This document shows positions 7,342 through 15,217 of a stretch of DNA of 64,000 bases, piece after piece; positions within the stretch are counted from its first letter, which is position 1, and each line of letters opens with the position of its first letter. Source of the DNA: Chryseobacterium edaphi (lineage in GTDB: Bacteria; Bacteroidota; Bacteroidia; Flavobacteriales; Weeksellaceae); the NCBI RefSeq assembly GCF_025628985.1, contig NZ_JAOTEM010000001.1, forward strand, positions 1,674,001 to 1,738,000, given 5' to 3'. The notes under the pieces were generated by a model. It made no database searches. It saw nothing but the letters and a program-made list of their open reading frames with translations, and was not told where the DNA came from. Made by a program: the position numbers and the translations under genes.

Positions 7342-7484
7342 ATAATACGTTAATAGTATTGCAATTCATATCTTCTTATAATTCACGATTTTTTTATTAT
7401 GATATTGTTAATTTTTTACAACAATTTTTATCATTTAAGATTAAAGATGATACACACTCCTCAGGAAATTTTTGTAATTAGTTA

Positions 7485-7904
7485 TTATGAGGAAATATAT
7501 TCACCCTCTTCATCCTTATGCCAAAACGTAACACGTTGAGAAGTTACTTTAATCAGGCAAATACCCGGTGTTTCGATACCATCGGGAAACCATTGTTCAA
7601 GACTATCAACCCATTTATCACTGAGAATTTTCTTATCAGTTACAATTGTTGCAGTACCATAACATTCGATGAAAAGCATATCATCGGTCTGATAAACTAA
7701 ACTTACTTTGTCATCTTTTTCAATTTGACGAACTTTATTACTGTCAGAAAACGTAAAAAACCACGAATCACCGTCATAATCTACCTTACCATTGTTACTC
7801 ATTGGTCTCGAATGCAGAGTCTGCCTTCCGTCTCTTGTAGTCATCATGCAGAAGTCTAGATCCTTCATCTTTTCTGCAATTGTTTTTAATGATGCTTTTT
7901 TCAT
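7485..7904 (-). CDS. Pyridoxamine 5'-phosphate oxidase family protein (general stress protein 26-like)
   Basis: A 139-residue split-beta-barrel flavin-binding protein of the PNPOx-like superfamily, related to general stress protein 26. It shows the usual order: an N-terminal helix, FCMMTTRDGRQTLHSRPM (strands lining the FMN site), WFFTFSDSNKVRQIEKDDKVSLVY, and a C-terminal VTSQRVTFWHKD. It lacks the pyridoxine substrate residues of true PdxH and is much shorter, so it should not be called pdxH. It is the most downstream gene of the minus-strand stress block, with its own upstream gap. Confidence 0.85.
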   Translation of the reverse strand: MKKASLKTIAEKMKDLDFCMMTTRDGRQTLHSRPMSNNGKVDYDGDSWFFTFSDSNKVRQIEKDDKVSLVYQTDDMLFIECYGTATIVTDKKILSDKWVDSLEQWFPDGIETPGICLIKVTSQRVTFWHKDEEGEYISS

Positions 7905-8245
7905 TTTAACTTTTGTTTAATTAATGTTTTTGATGATAATTTACAGAACAACCTGTTTCGTGTCATAACCAAAACACGTACCGATAAAAACCTTTATAAA
8001 ATAACATTAGCCAAATTATTAAAATAAGCTGTTGCTAATCTACTCCTTTTACTCATTAGCAACCATTCAGAACAGTGATTAGAAAAATGGAAGCTTTGTT
8101 TTACAATTGCTTTGGTTGCGATGATTTAAAGAAACAAGTATAGAATTTGTTAACAATTAATCGCTGTAAGGCTCGCCAAACTAAATAGTATCTTTTTCCA
8201 TTGTCTTATTTTTAAATTTTTATTCTGAAAATCTTGAACGGTTTT
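7905..8245. other. Intergenic gap without recognisable gene
   Basis: This 341-base AT-rich gap follows the truncated nitroreductase. I looked for the missing C-terminal part of that enzyme in all minus-strand frames and did not find it. No terminator, tRNA or clear promoter was recognised. Confidence 0.5.
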
Positions 8246-8677
8246 TTAAACTGTTCTTTCTAAAGCAATGTTGGCCTGTTTTGCAGCGTGATGAAAATTC
8301 TCTTCAATACTCATATTGCCAAAGAACTGTTTGGCAAAATGCCTTTGTCTTTCATAAGATGCAGATTCAGAATGTCGTTTTAAAATGAGATGATCAAAAA
8401 CGTGGTCGATCCTTTCCTTGGTATATTCATCCCAAACGGCGAAAACCAACAGATGAGAAGACTCAGTAACTACGGATTGATCCATAGCAATAGGGAGAAT
8501 CTGTTTTTTGATATCAGGATCACTGATGACGATGATCTCATAAGGCTGTAAACCTATCCCAGAAGGCGCTAAATGTGCAGCTTCCAAAATGGTATTGATT
8601 TTTTCATCTACGACCTTTTCACCTGTCATTCTTTTAGCGGCATAACGCCAGTTCAGAAGGTCTATAATATTTTCCAT
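8246..8677 (-). pseudogene. Nitroreductase-family protein, C-terminally truncated
   Basis: The 143 residues match the N-terminal two thirds of NAD(P)H-dependent nitroreductases: LLNWRYAAKRMTGEKV with the FMN-binding Arg, AAHLAPSGIGLQPYEIIVI, SSHLLVFAVWDEYT, and EENFHHAAKQANIAL. Full members are about 200-210 residues. After the AAKQA-x-IAL helix, where the family continues with a G-T-A motif and about 60 more residues including the C-terminal FMN-binding loop, this frame ends as ERTV-stop. The missing part is not found downstream in any frame, so it was deleted rather than frameshifted. It is probably inactive, although a short expressed protein cannot be excluded. Confidence 0.65.
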
Positions 8678-8740
8678 TCGTTATAACATTTTTTAAATCA
8701 GGATGAAAAAATTTTATCATTCATCCTGATCTATTGAGTT

Positions 8741-9184
8741 TTAAAAAAGTCCCAACTGTCCCAACATAATCGTTGCTGCAGTGTAACAATGAAATGATTT
8801 TATTTTTCCATTTTCGATTTTAAAAACATCACAACAAGGCGTCTGCATTGTTTTTCCTGTTGACGCAATCGTTCCTGATGGCAATTGTAGTGGTCCTTTG
8901 TGTGTTCCGTTCAGAGATAATTCCACAACCACCGTATTTTCATCTTCCAAAACATAGAGATCATACAATTCTCTGTGCATATCTGGAAAAGCAGTGGCGT
9001 ACACATCGACCGTTTTACCGATATCTTCACCGTAATATTTGGTTCCGGCAGAGACATCCCAGAAATAGCCGTCTTCTGCGAACAGGTCAACGAATCCTTT
9101 TGTATCCTGAATCTCTGCGATTCTGTACAGTTCGCGGATCAATGTTTCATTTTTTGAGTTTGGGTTGATGACTGAAGATTTCAT
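8741..9184 (-). CDS. SnoaL-like (NTF2-fold) protein
   Basis: A 147-residue single-domain protein with the NTF2/SnoaL alpha+beta barrel pattern: an N-terminal helix ELYRIAEIQDTKGFVDLFAEDGYFWDV, a middle segment with FPDMHRELYDLYV, and C-terminal strands CCDVFKIENGKIKSFHCYTAA. This is the family of polyketide cyclases, ester cyclases and many uncharacterised small enzymes. The substrate cannot be inferred. There is no signal peptide. It lies 58 bases upstream of the next gene's promoter side and shares fold with the C-terminal domain of the neighbouring 9243-10238 protein. Confidence 0.8.
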   Translation of the reverse strand: MKSSVINPNSKNETLIRELYRIAEIQDTKGFVDLFAEDGYFWDVSAGTKYYGEDIGKTVDVYATAFPDMHRELYDLYVLEDENTVVVELSLNGTHKGPLQLPSGTIASTGKTMQTPCCDVFKIENGKIKSFHCYTAATIMLGQLGLF

Positions 9185-9242
9185 AATTGATAATTTTAAA
9201 TGTTATTATTAAGTAAATTTTGGTTGATTTTAATGTCGAAGA

Positions 9243-10238
9243 TTATTTTTTGCTGTCCACGAAAACATAGAGTTTCACCGCTTTTCCGTTCTCGAATACG
9301 AAAAGATCCATTCCGGTTACTGCATCAGGTTTATCAGTTGTTCCGTTCTGCCAGAATAGGCGTGCAATATTATGATTGACATCAATCGATTTGACGTGGG
9401 TAAATTTGGAACCAGGTGCTTTTTTCTGAAGATCTTCCACAAAACCGTTGATCTCTTTAAAACCTTTTGCTATAAAATGGCTGTCCACCATCTCAATATC
9501 TTCTGCATAAACTTTTTTCATCAAAGCTTCACGTTTCTTCAGATCACTTTCATTCCAGATGGCTAAGTGTGTCTCAACCAATAAACGGATTTCTGTCTCG
9601 GATAAATTTTTTGAACTTTCTGATTTTGATGAATGAACATCTTTCGGAGACCATAGAATAGTTGCTGGTTTATTCTTTTCGTAACCTTTTCCGTTGGGAT
9701 AGGAAACCAGTTCCATTTTTGCTCCCCAAGGTGTTAAGAAATAAACCCAGGTTTCGCCTTCTGTATCACCAGAAGGCATTAGAAATGGTTCACCCAAAAA
9801 CTGTACACCTTTACTTTTTAAAAATGTTACACTTTGCTTGATGTCATCTGTATAAAAAGCGATGTGGCTTGCACCAAGGTCATCTCCGCCAGGGAATTGT
9901 TTACTGCCTTTATTATCCTGATATTGGAATAATTCGATATTGGCACCAGTTCCGGCTTTTACCATTCTAATGGTTACTGCACCAGTTCCAGACTGCATAT
10001 GATTATTTTTCTTCCAGGTATCATCCAAAGGAATCGGTCCTAATGTGGTTACTGCTGAAAAACCCAATACATCTGTGAAGAAATTAACTGCCTGATTCAT
10101 ATCCGGAACATTGATTCCAACGTGGTCTATTCCGATAATTCCAGCTTTCTGTTGTGCGCCAAGATTAGAAACTGAAGCTGACGCTAATAATGCACCGGCT
10201 ACTGCGGTTGCTTTGATTTGTTTTTTTAAATTGCTCAT
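9243..10238 (-). CDS. Secreted VOC (glyoxalase-like) - SnoaL-like fusion protein
   Basis: The product is 331 residues from the ATG at 10238; a longer frame upstream lacks sense. It begins with a signal peptide, MSNLKKQIKATAVAGALLAS, ending near ASVSNLGAQQ. Residues about 35-185 form a VOC/glyoxalase domain (GIIGIDHVGINVPDMNQAVNFF, ASHIAFYTDDIKQSV, WGAKMELVSYP), with His and Glu residues at typical metal positions. After a Ser/Lys linker, residues about 210-331 form an NTF2/SnoaL-like domain (ETHLAIWNESDLKKREALM, FTHVKSIDVNHNIARLFWQNG). The two domains suggest a secreted small-molecule enzyme; the substrate is unknown. Confidence 0.8.
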   Translation of the reverse strand: MSNLKKQIKATAVAGALLASASVSNLGAQQKAGIIGIDHVGINVPDMNQAVNFFTDVLGFSAVTTLGPIPLDDTWKKNNHMQSGTGAVTIRMVKAGTGANIELFQYQDNKGSKQFPGGDDLGASHIAFYTDDIKQSVTFLKSKGVQFLGEPFLMPSGDTEGETWVYFLTPWGAKMELVSYPNGKGYEKNKPATILWSPKDVHSSKSESSKNLSETEIRLLVETHLAIWNESDLKKREALMKKVYAEDIEMVDSHFIAKGFKEINGFVEDLQKKAPGSKFTHVKSIDVNHNIARLFWQNGTTDKPDAVTGMDLFVFENGKAVKLYVFVDSKK

Positions 10239-10254
10239 CTTATTTAATTTTTTT

Positions 10255-10283
10255 ATTGTTATTTGATAAAGCAAATTTCTGCC
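10255..10283 (-). promoter_or_regulatory. Leader/promoter motif shared with the dehydrogenase gene
   Basis: On the plus strand the block starts ATTGTTATTTGATAAAGC and continues CAAATTTCTGCC. A close copy lies at 11324-11350 upstream of the frameshifted dehydrogenase, at nearly the same distance from the start codon (17 and 15 bases). On the transcribed strand it carries GAAATTTG, a possible degenerate -7 box. Confidence 0.4.
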
Positions 10284-10394
10284 ATTTGACCACCTTCTTC
10301 CATTGACAAAAGCTTGAAAAAAAAACAAACAAATGTCAATGAAATGCAATCTTATTGAAAAAACATCATCGTAAATTCAACAAAACCAACAACT

Positions 10395-10425
10395 AAAAAA
10401 TGGTTGAAGTACAAATCCTTCAACC
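10395..10425 (-). terminator. Terminator of the dehydrogenase transcript
   Basis: GGTTGAAG (10402-10409) pairs with CTTCAACC (10418-10425). On the minus strand the stem is followed by a T run (A run at 10395-10400 on the plus strand). It closes the unit that ends at 10451. Confidence 0.75.
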
Positions 10426-10450
10426 CTTTTTAATTCTTTCGAAAAGTAAT

Positions 10451-11309
10451 TTAATCATTATATTTTGCTAACCATTTAGCTTTCAGTTCAGCTCTGGCAT
10501 TGATAAATTCGAGATCCGTTCCCTGCGCAACAGCGTCCAGCGGAAAACGTAAAGGACGGGAACCTTGTTTCATCTGTATCAATTCCAAAATTCCGTCGGC
10601 AATCTTTTGAGGATCCTTATTGAACTCTTTCATCTTCCCGAATAAGGCACTTCCAATTGCGTTAAACTGTTCTGTTGCAACGGGGTCATAAAGATTTGCA
10701 ATTTCAGGTTTGTCTGCATTCACTCCAGCTTTTTGACCGGTGTTCATTTCGGTTGGATAGACGCCGGGCTGGATGGAAACGTTTTCAATGTTGAACTGTT
10801 TCAGCTCATCTTGCAAACCTTCCGTTATACTCTCCACACCAAATTTCGATGCGAAATACGGAATCATAAATGGCGATGTATGGGCGCTTGCTCCTGAACT
10901 AATATTAATGATCACACCACTTTTATGCTCACGCATCGATGGCAACACAGCTTGATAAGTTCGGATCACGCCATAAAAATTAACCTCAAACATCTGACGT
11001 ATTTTATCAATACTATATGCTTCCAGTAATCCGAAACCGGAAAAGGCAGCGTTGTTGACCAACACATCTATTTTTCCAAATTTTTCTAATGTTTCAGCAA
11101 AAGCATTGGTTACAGATTGGTCGTCTGTAACATCGATTTCAATAACGTGAATATTGGGAATTGCCTCCAGTTCTTTTGCGGCAGTTTCATTTTTTTCCTT
11201 TGACACCATGCATTCCTGCAATTACCGTAAAACCTGCTTTAGCAAGTGTTGTCGCTGTTAATTTTCCAAATCCTGTACTGGCTCCTGTAATAAAAATAGT
11301 CTTGTTCAT
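10451..11309 (-). pseudogene. Short-chain dehydrogenase/reductase, frameshifted at a 7-A run
   Basis: The ATG at 11309 opens a normal SDR N-terminus with MNKTIFITGASTGFGK (GxxxGxG NAD(P) loop) and GFTVIAGMHGVKGKK, then stops. The remaining protein (VIEIDVTDDQSV, LVNNAAFSGFG, INISSGASAHTS, PYFASKFG with the Ser-Tyr-Lys triad) continues in another frame to 10451. The switch falls in a run of seven A on the coding strand (plus-strand T run 11190-11196). Removing one A restores KGKNETAAKELE and a protein of about 286 residues. All catalytic motifs are intact, so the break is recent, phase-variable, or a sequencing error. Substrate unknown. Confidence 0.8.
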
Positions 11310-11323
11310 CTATTTAAATTTTG

Positions 11324-11350
11324 ATTGTTATTTAATAAGACAAAATTGGC
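11324..11350 (-). promoter_or_regulatory. Leader/promoter motif copy upstream of the dehydrogenase
   Basis: On the plus strand it reads ATTGTTATTTAATAAGAC and then AAAATTGGC, matching 10255-10283 with few changes. On the transcribed strand it contains CAATTTTG, a possible degenerate -7 box. Confidence 0.4.
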
Positions 11351-11454
11351 ACAACAGGAGTCAGTTTATTGTAAGCTGCTGAAAACTTGCAATATATTAT
11401 CTATATCTGTCAATAAATATTTTCAATAAAGTCCTTTCAAGTTCACATAACTTT

Positions 11455-11482
11455 AAAACCGCTTATAATAAGCGGTTTTTTT
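11455..11482 (+). terminator. Orphan terminator hairpin
   Basis: AAACCGCTTA (11456-11465) pairs with TAAGCGGTTT, followed by T residues to 11482. No plus-strand gene ends before it: the nearest upstream gene is divergent. The rest of the 324-base gap 11310-11633 shows only the promoters of the two flanking genes. Confidence 0.65.
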
Positions 11483-11548
11483 AATTTAAGAGGAACGTTA
11501 AATTTACTTTAATGTTTACAATCAAAATTAGATTCAAAAAAAAAACAT

Positions 11549-11556
11549 TAATTTTG
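11549..11556 (+). promoter_or_regulatory. -7 box of the 11634 gene
   Basis: TAATTTTG is an exact TAnnTTTG box, 77 bases upstream of the ATG. The -33 region is not obvious. Confidence 0.45.
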
Positions 11557-11633
11557 TCGCAGAAAAAAATTGTTGTTTATGGTAGAATAATTAAATTAGC
11601 ATTACCATATCAAAAAATATTAAAATCAAACGC

Positions 11634-12215
11634 ATGAGAAAAATAATTCTACTATTTGCCTGCATGTTCGGCATTTCTGCTTTTTCGCAGATCAAAGTGC
11701 TGAAGAATGAGACCTTGGTGGAAATCGGCAAGGAAAACTCGGTAGGTCTTTACAAAAAAGAAAATAGGTTTACTTTTAATTATCAGGATATCAACACCAG
11801 TAATTTAAATACCTTCAGATCATTTTCGTTTTTAGACGTGAATGCTGATGTAATGGGACTTTATAAGCTTGTAACTGATGGTTTTATCGACCAGCCTGTC
11901 GGAAATGTCACTCTAGAACTTCCTAATGATATTATTGAACTTCATTACGAAAAAAACTACGGTCAGCCGACAGTACAATTCATTCAGTTTATCAATAAGA
12001 ACAGAAAGTATGTAGGAAAATCACAGTTTTTGAATAAGAAACAAATTGATAAAATTTTCGGAATCGGTACTTCAAAAGCTGCTTTATACAATAAGCCAAG
12101 TCAACAAAGAGTAACACCACAAGTTTCTAACACTGCAACAGCACAACAAAGCTATGTGAATGAAACACCTGTGGCTACAAAACCTGTACCTCCCAAAAAT
12201 AAATCAAGAAAATAA
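11634..12215 (+). CDS. Secreted protein of unknown function
   Basis: A 193-residue protein that I do not recognise. A signal peptide (MRKIILLFACMFGISAFS, likely cut before QIKVL) sends it to the periplasm or outside. The mature part, residues 20-150, is mixed alpha/beta with no cysteines and a FIQFINKNRKYVGKSQFLNKKQIDKIFG helix-rich end. The last 40 residues are Thr-, Pro- and Gln-rich and probably disordered. It has its own -7 box and a terminator, so it seems to be a single-gene unit directly before the ABC ATPase gene. Confidence 0.75.
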   Translation: MRKIILLFACMFGISAFSQIKVLKNETLVEIGKENSVGLYKKENRFTFNYQDINTSNLNTFRSFSFLDVNADVMGLYKLVTDGFIDQPVGNVTLELPNDIIELHYEKNYGQPTVQFIQFINKNRKYVGKSQFLNKKQIDKIFGIGTSKAALYNKPSQQRVTPQVSNTATAQQSYVNETPVATKPVPPKNKSRK

Positions 12216-12236
12216 TTTTATTTTTTAATAATACTC

Positions 12237-12264
12237 AACTCATTCTCTCCGAATGAGTTTTTTT
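12237..12264 (+). terminator. Terminator after the 11634-12215 gene
   Basis: ACTCATTC (12238-12245) pairs with GAATGAGT (12251-12258), followed by a T run. The T tail runs into TATTTTTG (12269-12276), which is a possible -7 box for the next gene. Confidence 0.8.
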
Positions 12265-12296
12265 ATTTTATTTTTGTAAAAAGATTATCATAAATT

Positions 12297-13007
12297 ATGT
12301 CTCTTCAAGTAATCAATCTCACCAAAAAGTTTGCAGAGCAAACTGCTCTCAATAATATCAACATTACTATTGATAAAAGTGAAATCATCGGTCTTCTCGG
12401 TCCCAATGGAGCAGGAAAATCTACACTGATGAAATCTATTGTAGGTGCTCTTAAAATTGATGAAGGCGAAATCATTTTTAATGGTAAAAACATTTCGGAA
12501 AACGAGATTGAAAGCAAAAAAAACATCGGTTTTCTACCTGAAAACAATCCCTTGTACATGGAAATGTATGTGAAAGAATACTTACAATTTGTAGCGAATA
12601 TTCACAAAATTTCTGAAGCAAGAGTTGATGAAGTGATTGAATTGGTGGGAATAACTCCAGAAAAATCAAAGAAAATAAATCAGCTTTCAAAAGGTTACAA
12701 ACAAAGAGTCGGATTGGCTCAGGCAATTATTCACCAACCGGATTTGTTGATTTTAGATGAACCGACAAATGGTTTAGATCCCAATCAAATCATTGAAATC
12801 AGAAATGTAGTAAAGGAAATTGGTAAAGAAAAAACCGTTTTACTCTCTACACATATTATGCAGGAAGTTGAAGCACTTTGTTCGCGTGTGATCCTTATTC
12901 ATAAAGGAAATATTTTGCAGGATTGCCCAATTGAGGAATTTAAAGGCAAGTTTGAAAGTCTGGAAGAAGCTTTCGCAAGTTATACTCAGACTGAAAACAT
13001 TTCTTAA
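12297..13007 (+). CDS. gldA: ABC transporter ATP-binding protein, GldA-like
   Basis: A 236-residue ATPase. The Walker A is GPNGAGKST (35-43), the signature LSKGYKQRVGLAQA, the Walker B LLILDEP, and the switch His is in LLSTHIMQEVEALC. GFLPENNPLYMEMYVKEYL and TNGLDPNQIIEIRNVVKEIG closely follow the GldA subunit of the flavobacterial gliding-associated ABC transporter. That protein is close to 300 residues, whereas this one ends soon after the core domain with a short ESLEEAFASY helix. It may be a GldA homologue that lost its C-terminal extension, or a related exporter ATPase. No membrane subunit is adjacent. Confidence 0.7.
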   Translation: MSLQVINLTKKFAEQTALNNINITIDKSEIIGLLGPNGAGKSTLMKSIVGALKIDEGEIIFNGKNISENEIESKKNIGFLPENNPLYMEMYVKEYLQFVANIHKISEARVDEVIELVGITPEKSKKINQLSKGYKQRVGLAQAIIHQPDLLILDEPTNGLDPNQIIEIRNVVKEIGKEKTVLLSTHIMQEVEALCSRVILIHKGNILQDCPIEEFKGKFESLEEAFASYTQTENIS

Positions 13008-13061
13008 TTGGCTTTAAATTTGATAACACCTCAGTGAATAATCTTAAATACACTAACGAAA

Positions 13062-13514
13062 ATGATCAAGAAAATTATACTGTGCGCAACCTTAGTACCT
13101 ATTTTGTCTTTTGCAAATGTGATAAAAGATAATAGTATTTCTGATGTACCAAAAGAAATTAAAAATAACAGAGAAAAAAAAGTTCAGGAAAAAGTTCCTA
13201 AAACAGTTATCATTAAAACCAAAAAGTTTAAAATAAGAATCGACAAACAACCCAACGGAAATTACCTTTATCAATCTTGGGGTGCCAATACAAAAATCAC
13301 TGCAAAGCCAAGCATGATTATTTCGGACGGAGAACTTATTCCTGACGGAAGTGGAGGAAATTATTACTACGAGTTTAACAATAACAATTACAGTTATAAA
13401 GTATACAGAAACTACCTTACCAACTCAGCAACAAAACCAGCTTATACATTGGTAGTGACAGATATCGAGGGAAAAACTTTTGTAAGACAAGATGGAAAGG
13501 TCGTTAAAAATTAA
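13062..13514 (+). CDS. Secreted protein of unknown function
   Basis: A 150-residue protein with a signal peptide (MIKKIILCATLVPILSFANV). A Lys-rich linker (residues 20-50) leads to a beta-rich domain with NGNYLYQSWGANTKITAKPSMIISDGE and a Tyr/Asn-rich YYYEFNNNNYSYKVYRNYL. I recognise no family. It lies 54 bases after the ABC ATPase gene, with no terminator between, so co-transcription is possible. A terminator follows. Confidence 0.7.
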   Translation: MIKKIILCATLVPILSFANVIKDNSISDVPKEIKNNREKKVQEKVPKTVIIKTKKFKIRIDKQPNGNYLYQSWGANTKITAKPSMIISDGELIPDGSGGNYYYEFNNNNYSYKVYRNYLTNSATKPAYTLVVTDIEGKTFVRQDGKVVKN

Positions 13515-13537
13515 ATTTAATTAAAAAATCAAATAAT

Positions 13538-13568
13538 AAATTCCTAATTTTCACGATTAGGAATTTTT
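13538..13568 (+). terminator. Terminator before the adenine deaminase gene
   Basis: AATTCCTAAT (13539-13548) pairs with ATTAGGAATT (13556-13565), with a T run at the end. The next start codon is about 20 bases downstream. Confidence 0.8.
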
Positions 13569-13586
13569 CATTTTAATAAAAGCGCA

Positions 13587-15215
13587 ATGACATTTACAGT
13601 TAAAGCTAATTTAATAGACATCATTTCAAAGGAAACTTATCCTGCTGAAATCATTATTTCTGATAAAAAAATCGCTTCTATAAAAAGAATTGAGGAAAGT
13701 TTAGATACCTATATTTTACCGGGATTCATTGATGCTCATGTTCACATAGAAAGCAGTATGCTTGTTCCGTCAGAATTTGCAAGGATTGCCGTAAAGCATG
13801 GAACGGTAGGAACGATTTCCGATCCTCACGAGATTGCCAATGTTTTGGGAATTGAAGGTGTGGATTATATGATTGCTAATGCTGAGACAGTTCCTTTTCA
13901 CTTTTATTTTGGAGCTCCTTCATGCGTTCCTGCAACCAATTTTGAAACTGCAGGAGCAGTAATTGATTCTCAGGATATTGATCAATTATTTAGCAGAAAA
14001 GAAATCGTTTATTTAGCGGAAATGATGAATTTTCCGGGGGTAATTTATAATGAAGATGAAGTTTTAAGGAAAATAGCTTTTGCTAAAAAACATAAAAAAC
14101 CCATCGATGGTCACGCTCCTGGATTAATGGGTGAAGGAATGAAAACTTATTTTGATGCGGGAATTTCAACTGACCACGAATGTTTTGGACACACGGAAGC
14201 TTTAGAAAAACTGAAGCATGGCGTAAAAATAATGATCAGAGAAGGAAGTGCTGCTAAAAATTTCAACACATTAATTCCATTATTAAAAGATTTTCCAGAG
14301 CAGATCATGTTCTGTTGTGATGACAAACATCCCGATAATTTGATTGAATCTCATATTAATGATCATGTGAAACGTGCATTGAAAGAAGGTCACAATTTAT
14401 ATGATGTTTTACGAGCTGCATCTTACAATGTTGTGAACCACTATAACTTGCCAATCGGACTATTACAAATTGGTGACAATGCAGATTTTATTGAAATTGA
14501 TAATACTGACGATTTTACTATTATAAAAACATATATCAACGGTGAAATGGTGGCTGAGAACGGAAAATCTTTCATTCAGTCTGTTGAAGCCCCGATTGTC
14601 AATAATTTTAATTGTAATCTGAAACAGCCTTCTGATTTTAAACTCAAAAGTGAAGGTGGCAAAATTCGTGTAATTGAAGCTTTAGACGGACAATTGATCA
14701 CGCATGAAATTCAAGCAGACACTTTAATAATTAATGGATTTGCCGAATCAAATATCGAAGCAGACATTCTGAAAATTGCAGTTGTAAATCGTTATAGTGA
14801 TGCGCCAGTTGCGGTTGCATTTATTAAAAATTTCGGTTTAAAAAGTGGCGCAATCGCATCTTGTGTTGCCCACGATTGTCATAACATCGTTGTTGTAGGA
14901 AAAGATGATGCAGATATTTGTAAAGCAGTCAATGCAGTAATCAAAGCAAAAGGAGGAATATCATTGGCCACAGAAACTGAAGAATTGGTTTTAGAATTAC
15001 CAATTGCGGGAATTATGACCAATCTTCCTGCTGAAAAAGTTGCAGAATTATACATCAAATTAGATCGAAGAGCAAAAGAATTAGGCAGCAAACTAAGAGC
15101 ACCTTACATGAGTTTATCATTCATGGCACTTTTGGTAATTCCTGAGTTAAAGCTGAGTGATAAAGGTTTGTTTAATGGTAAAAGTTTTGAGTTTACGGAT
15201 GTTTTTGTCAAATAA
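13587..15215 (+). CDS. ade: Adenine deaminase
   Basis: A 542-residue amidohydrolase that converts adenine to hypoxanthine in purine salvage. The N-terminal metal-binding motif is GFIDAHVHIESSML, followed by HGTVGTISDPHEIANVLG and later DGHAPGL and STDHECFGHTEAL, which supply metal-binding His residues. The C-terminal domain has AIASCVAHDCHNIVVVG and GISLATETEELVLELPIAGIM, typical of the bacterial Ade type rather than the small adenosine-deaminase-like enzymes. Length is as expected. It ends 2 bases before the convergent patatin gene's stop, so no terminator fits between them. Confidence 0.95.
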   Translation: MTFTVKANLIDIISKETYPAEIIISDKKIASIKRIEESLDTYILPGFIDAHVHIESSMLVPSEFARIAVKHGTVGTISDPHEIANVLGIEGVDYMIANAETVPFHFYFGAPSCVPATNFETAGAVIDSQDIDQLFSRKEIVYLAEMMNFPGVIYNEDEVLRKIAFAKKHKKPIDGHAPGLMGEGMKTYFDAGISTDHECFGHTEALEKLKHGVKIMIREGSAAKNFNTLIPLLKDFPEQIMFCCDDKHPDNLIESHINDHVKRALKEGHNLYDVLRAASYNVVNHYNLPIGLLQIGDNADFIEIDNTDDFTIIKTYINGEMVAENGKSFIQSVEAPIVNNFNCNLKQPSDFKLKSEGGKIRVIEALDGQLITHEIQADTLIINGFAESNIEADILKIAVVNRYSDAPVAVAFIKNFGLKSGAIASCVAHDCHNIVVVGKDDADICKAVNAVIKAKGGISLATETEELVLELPIAGIMTNLPAEKVAELYIKLDRRAKELGSKLRAPYMSLSFMALLVIPELKLSDKGLFNGKSFEFTDVFVK

Positions 15216-15217
15216 AT

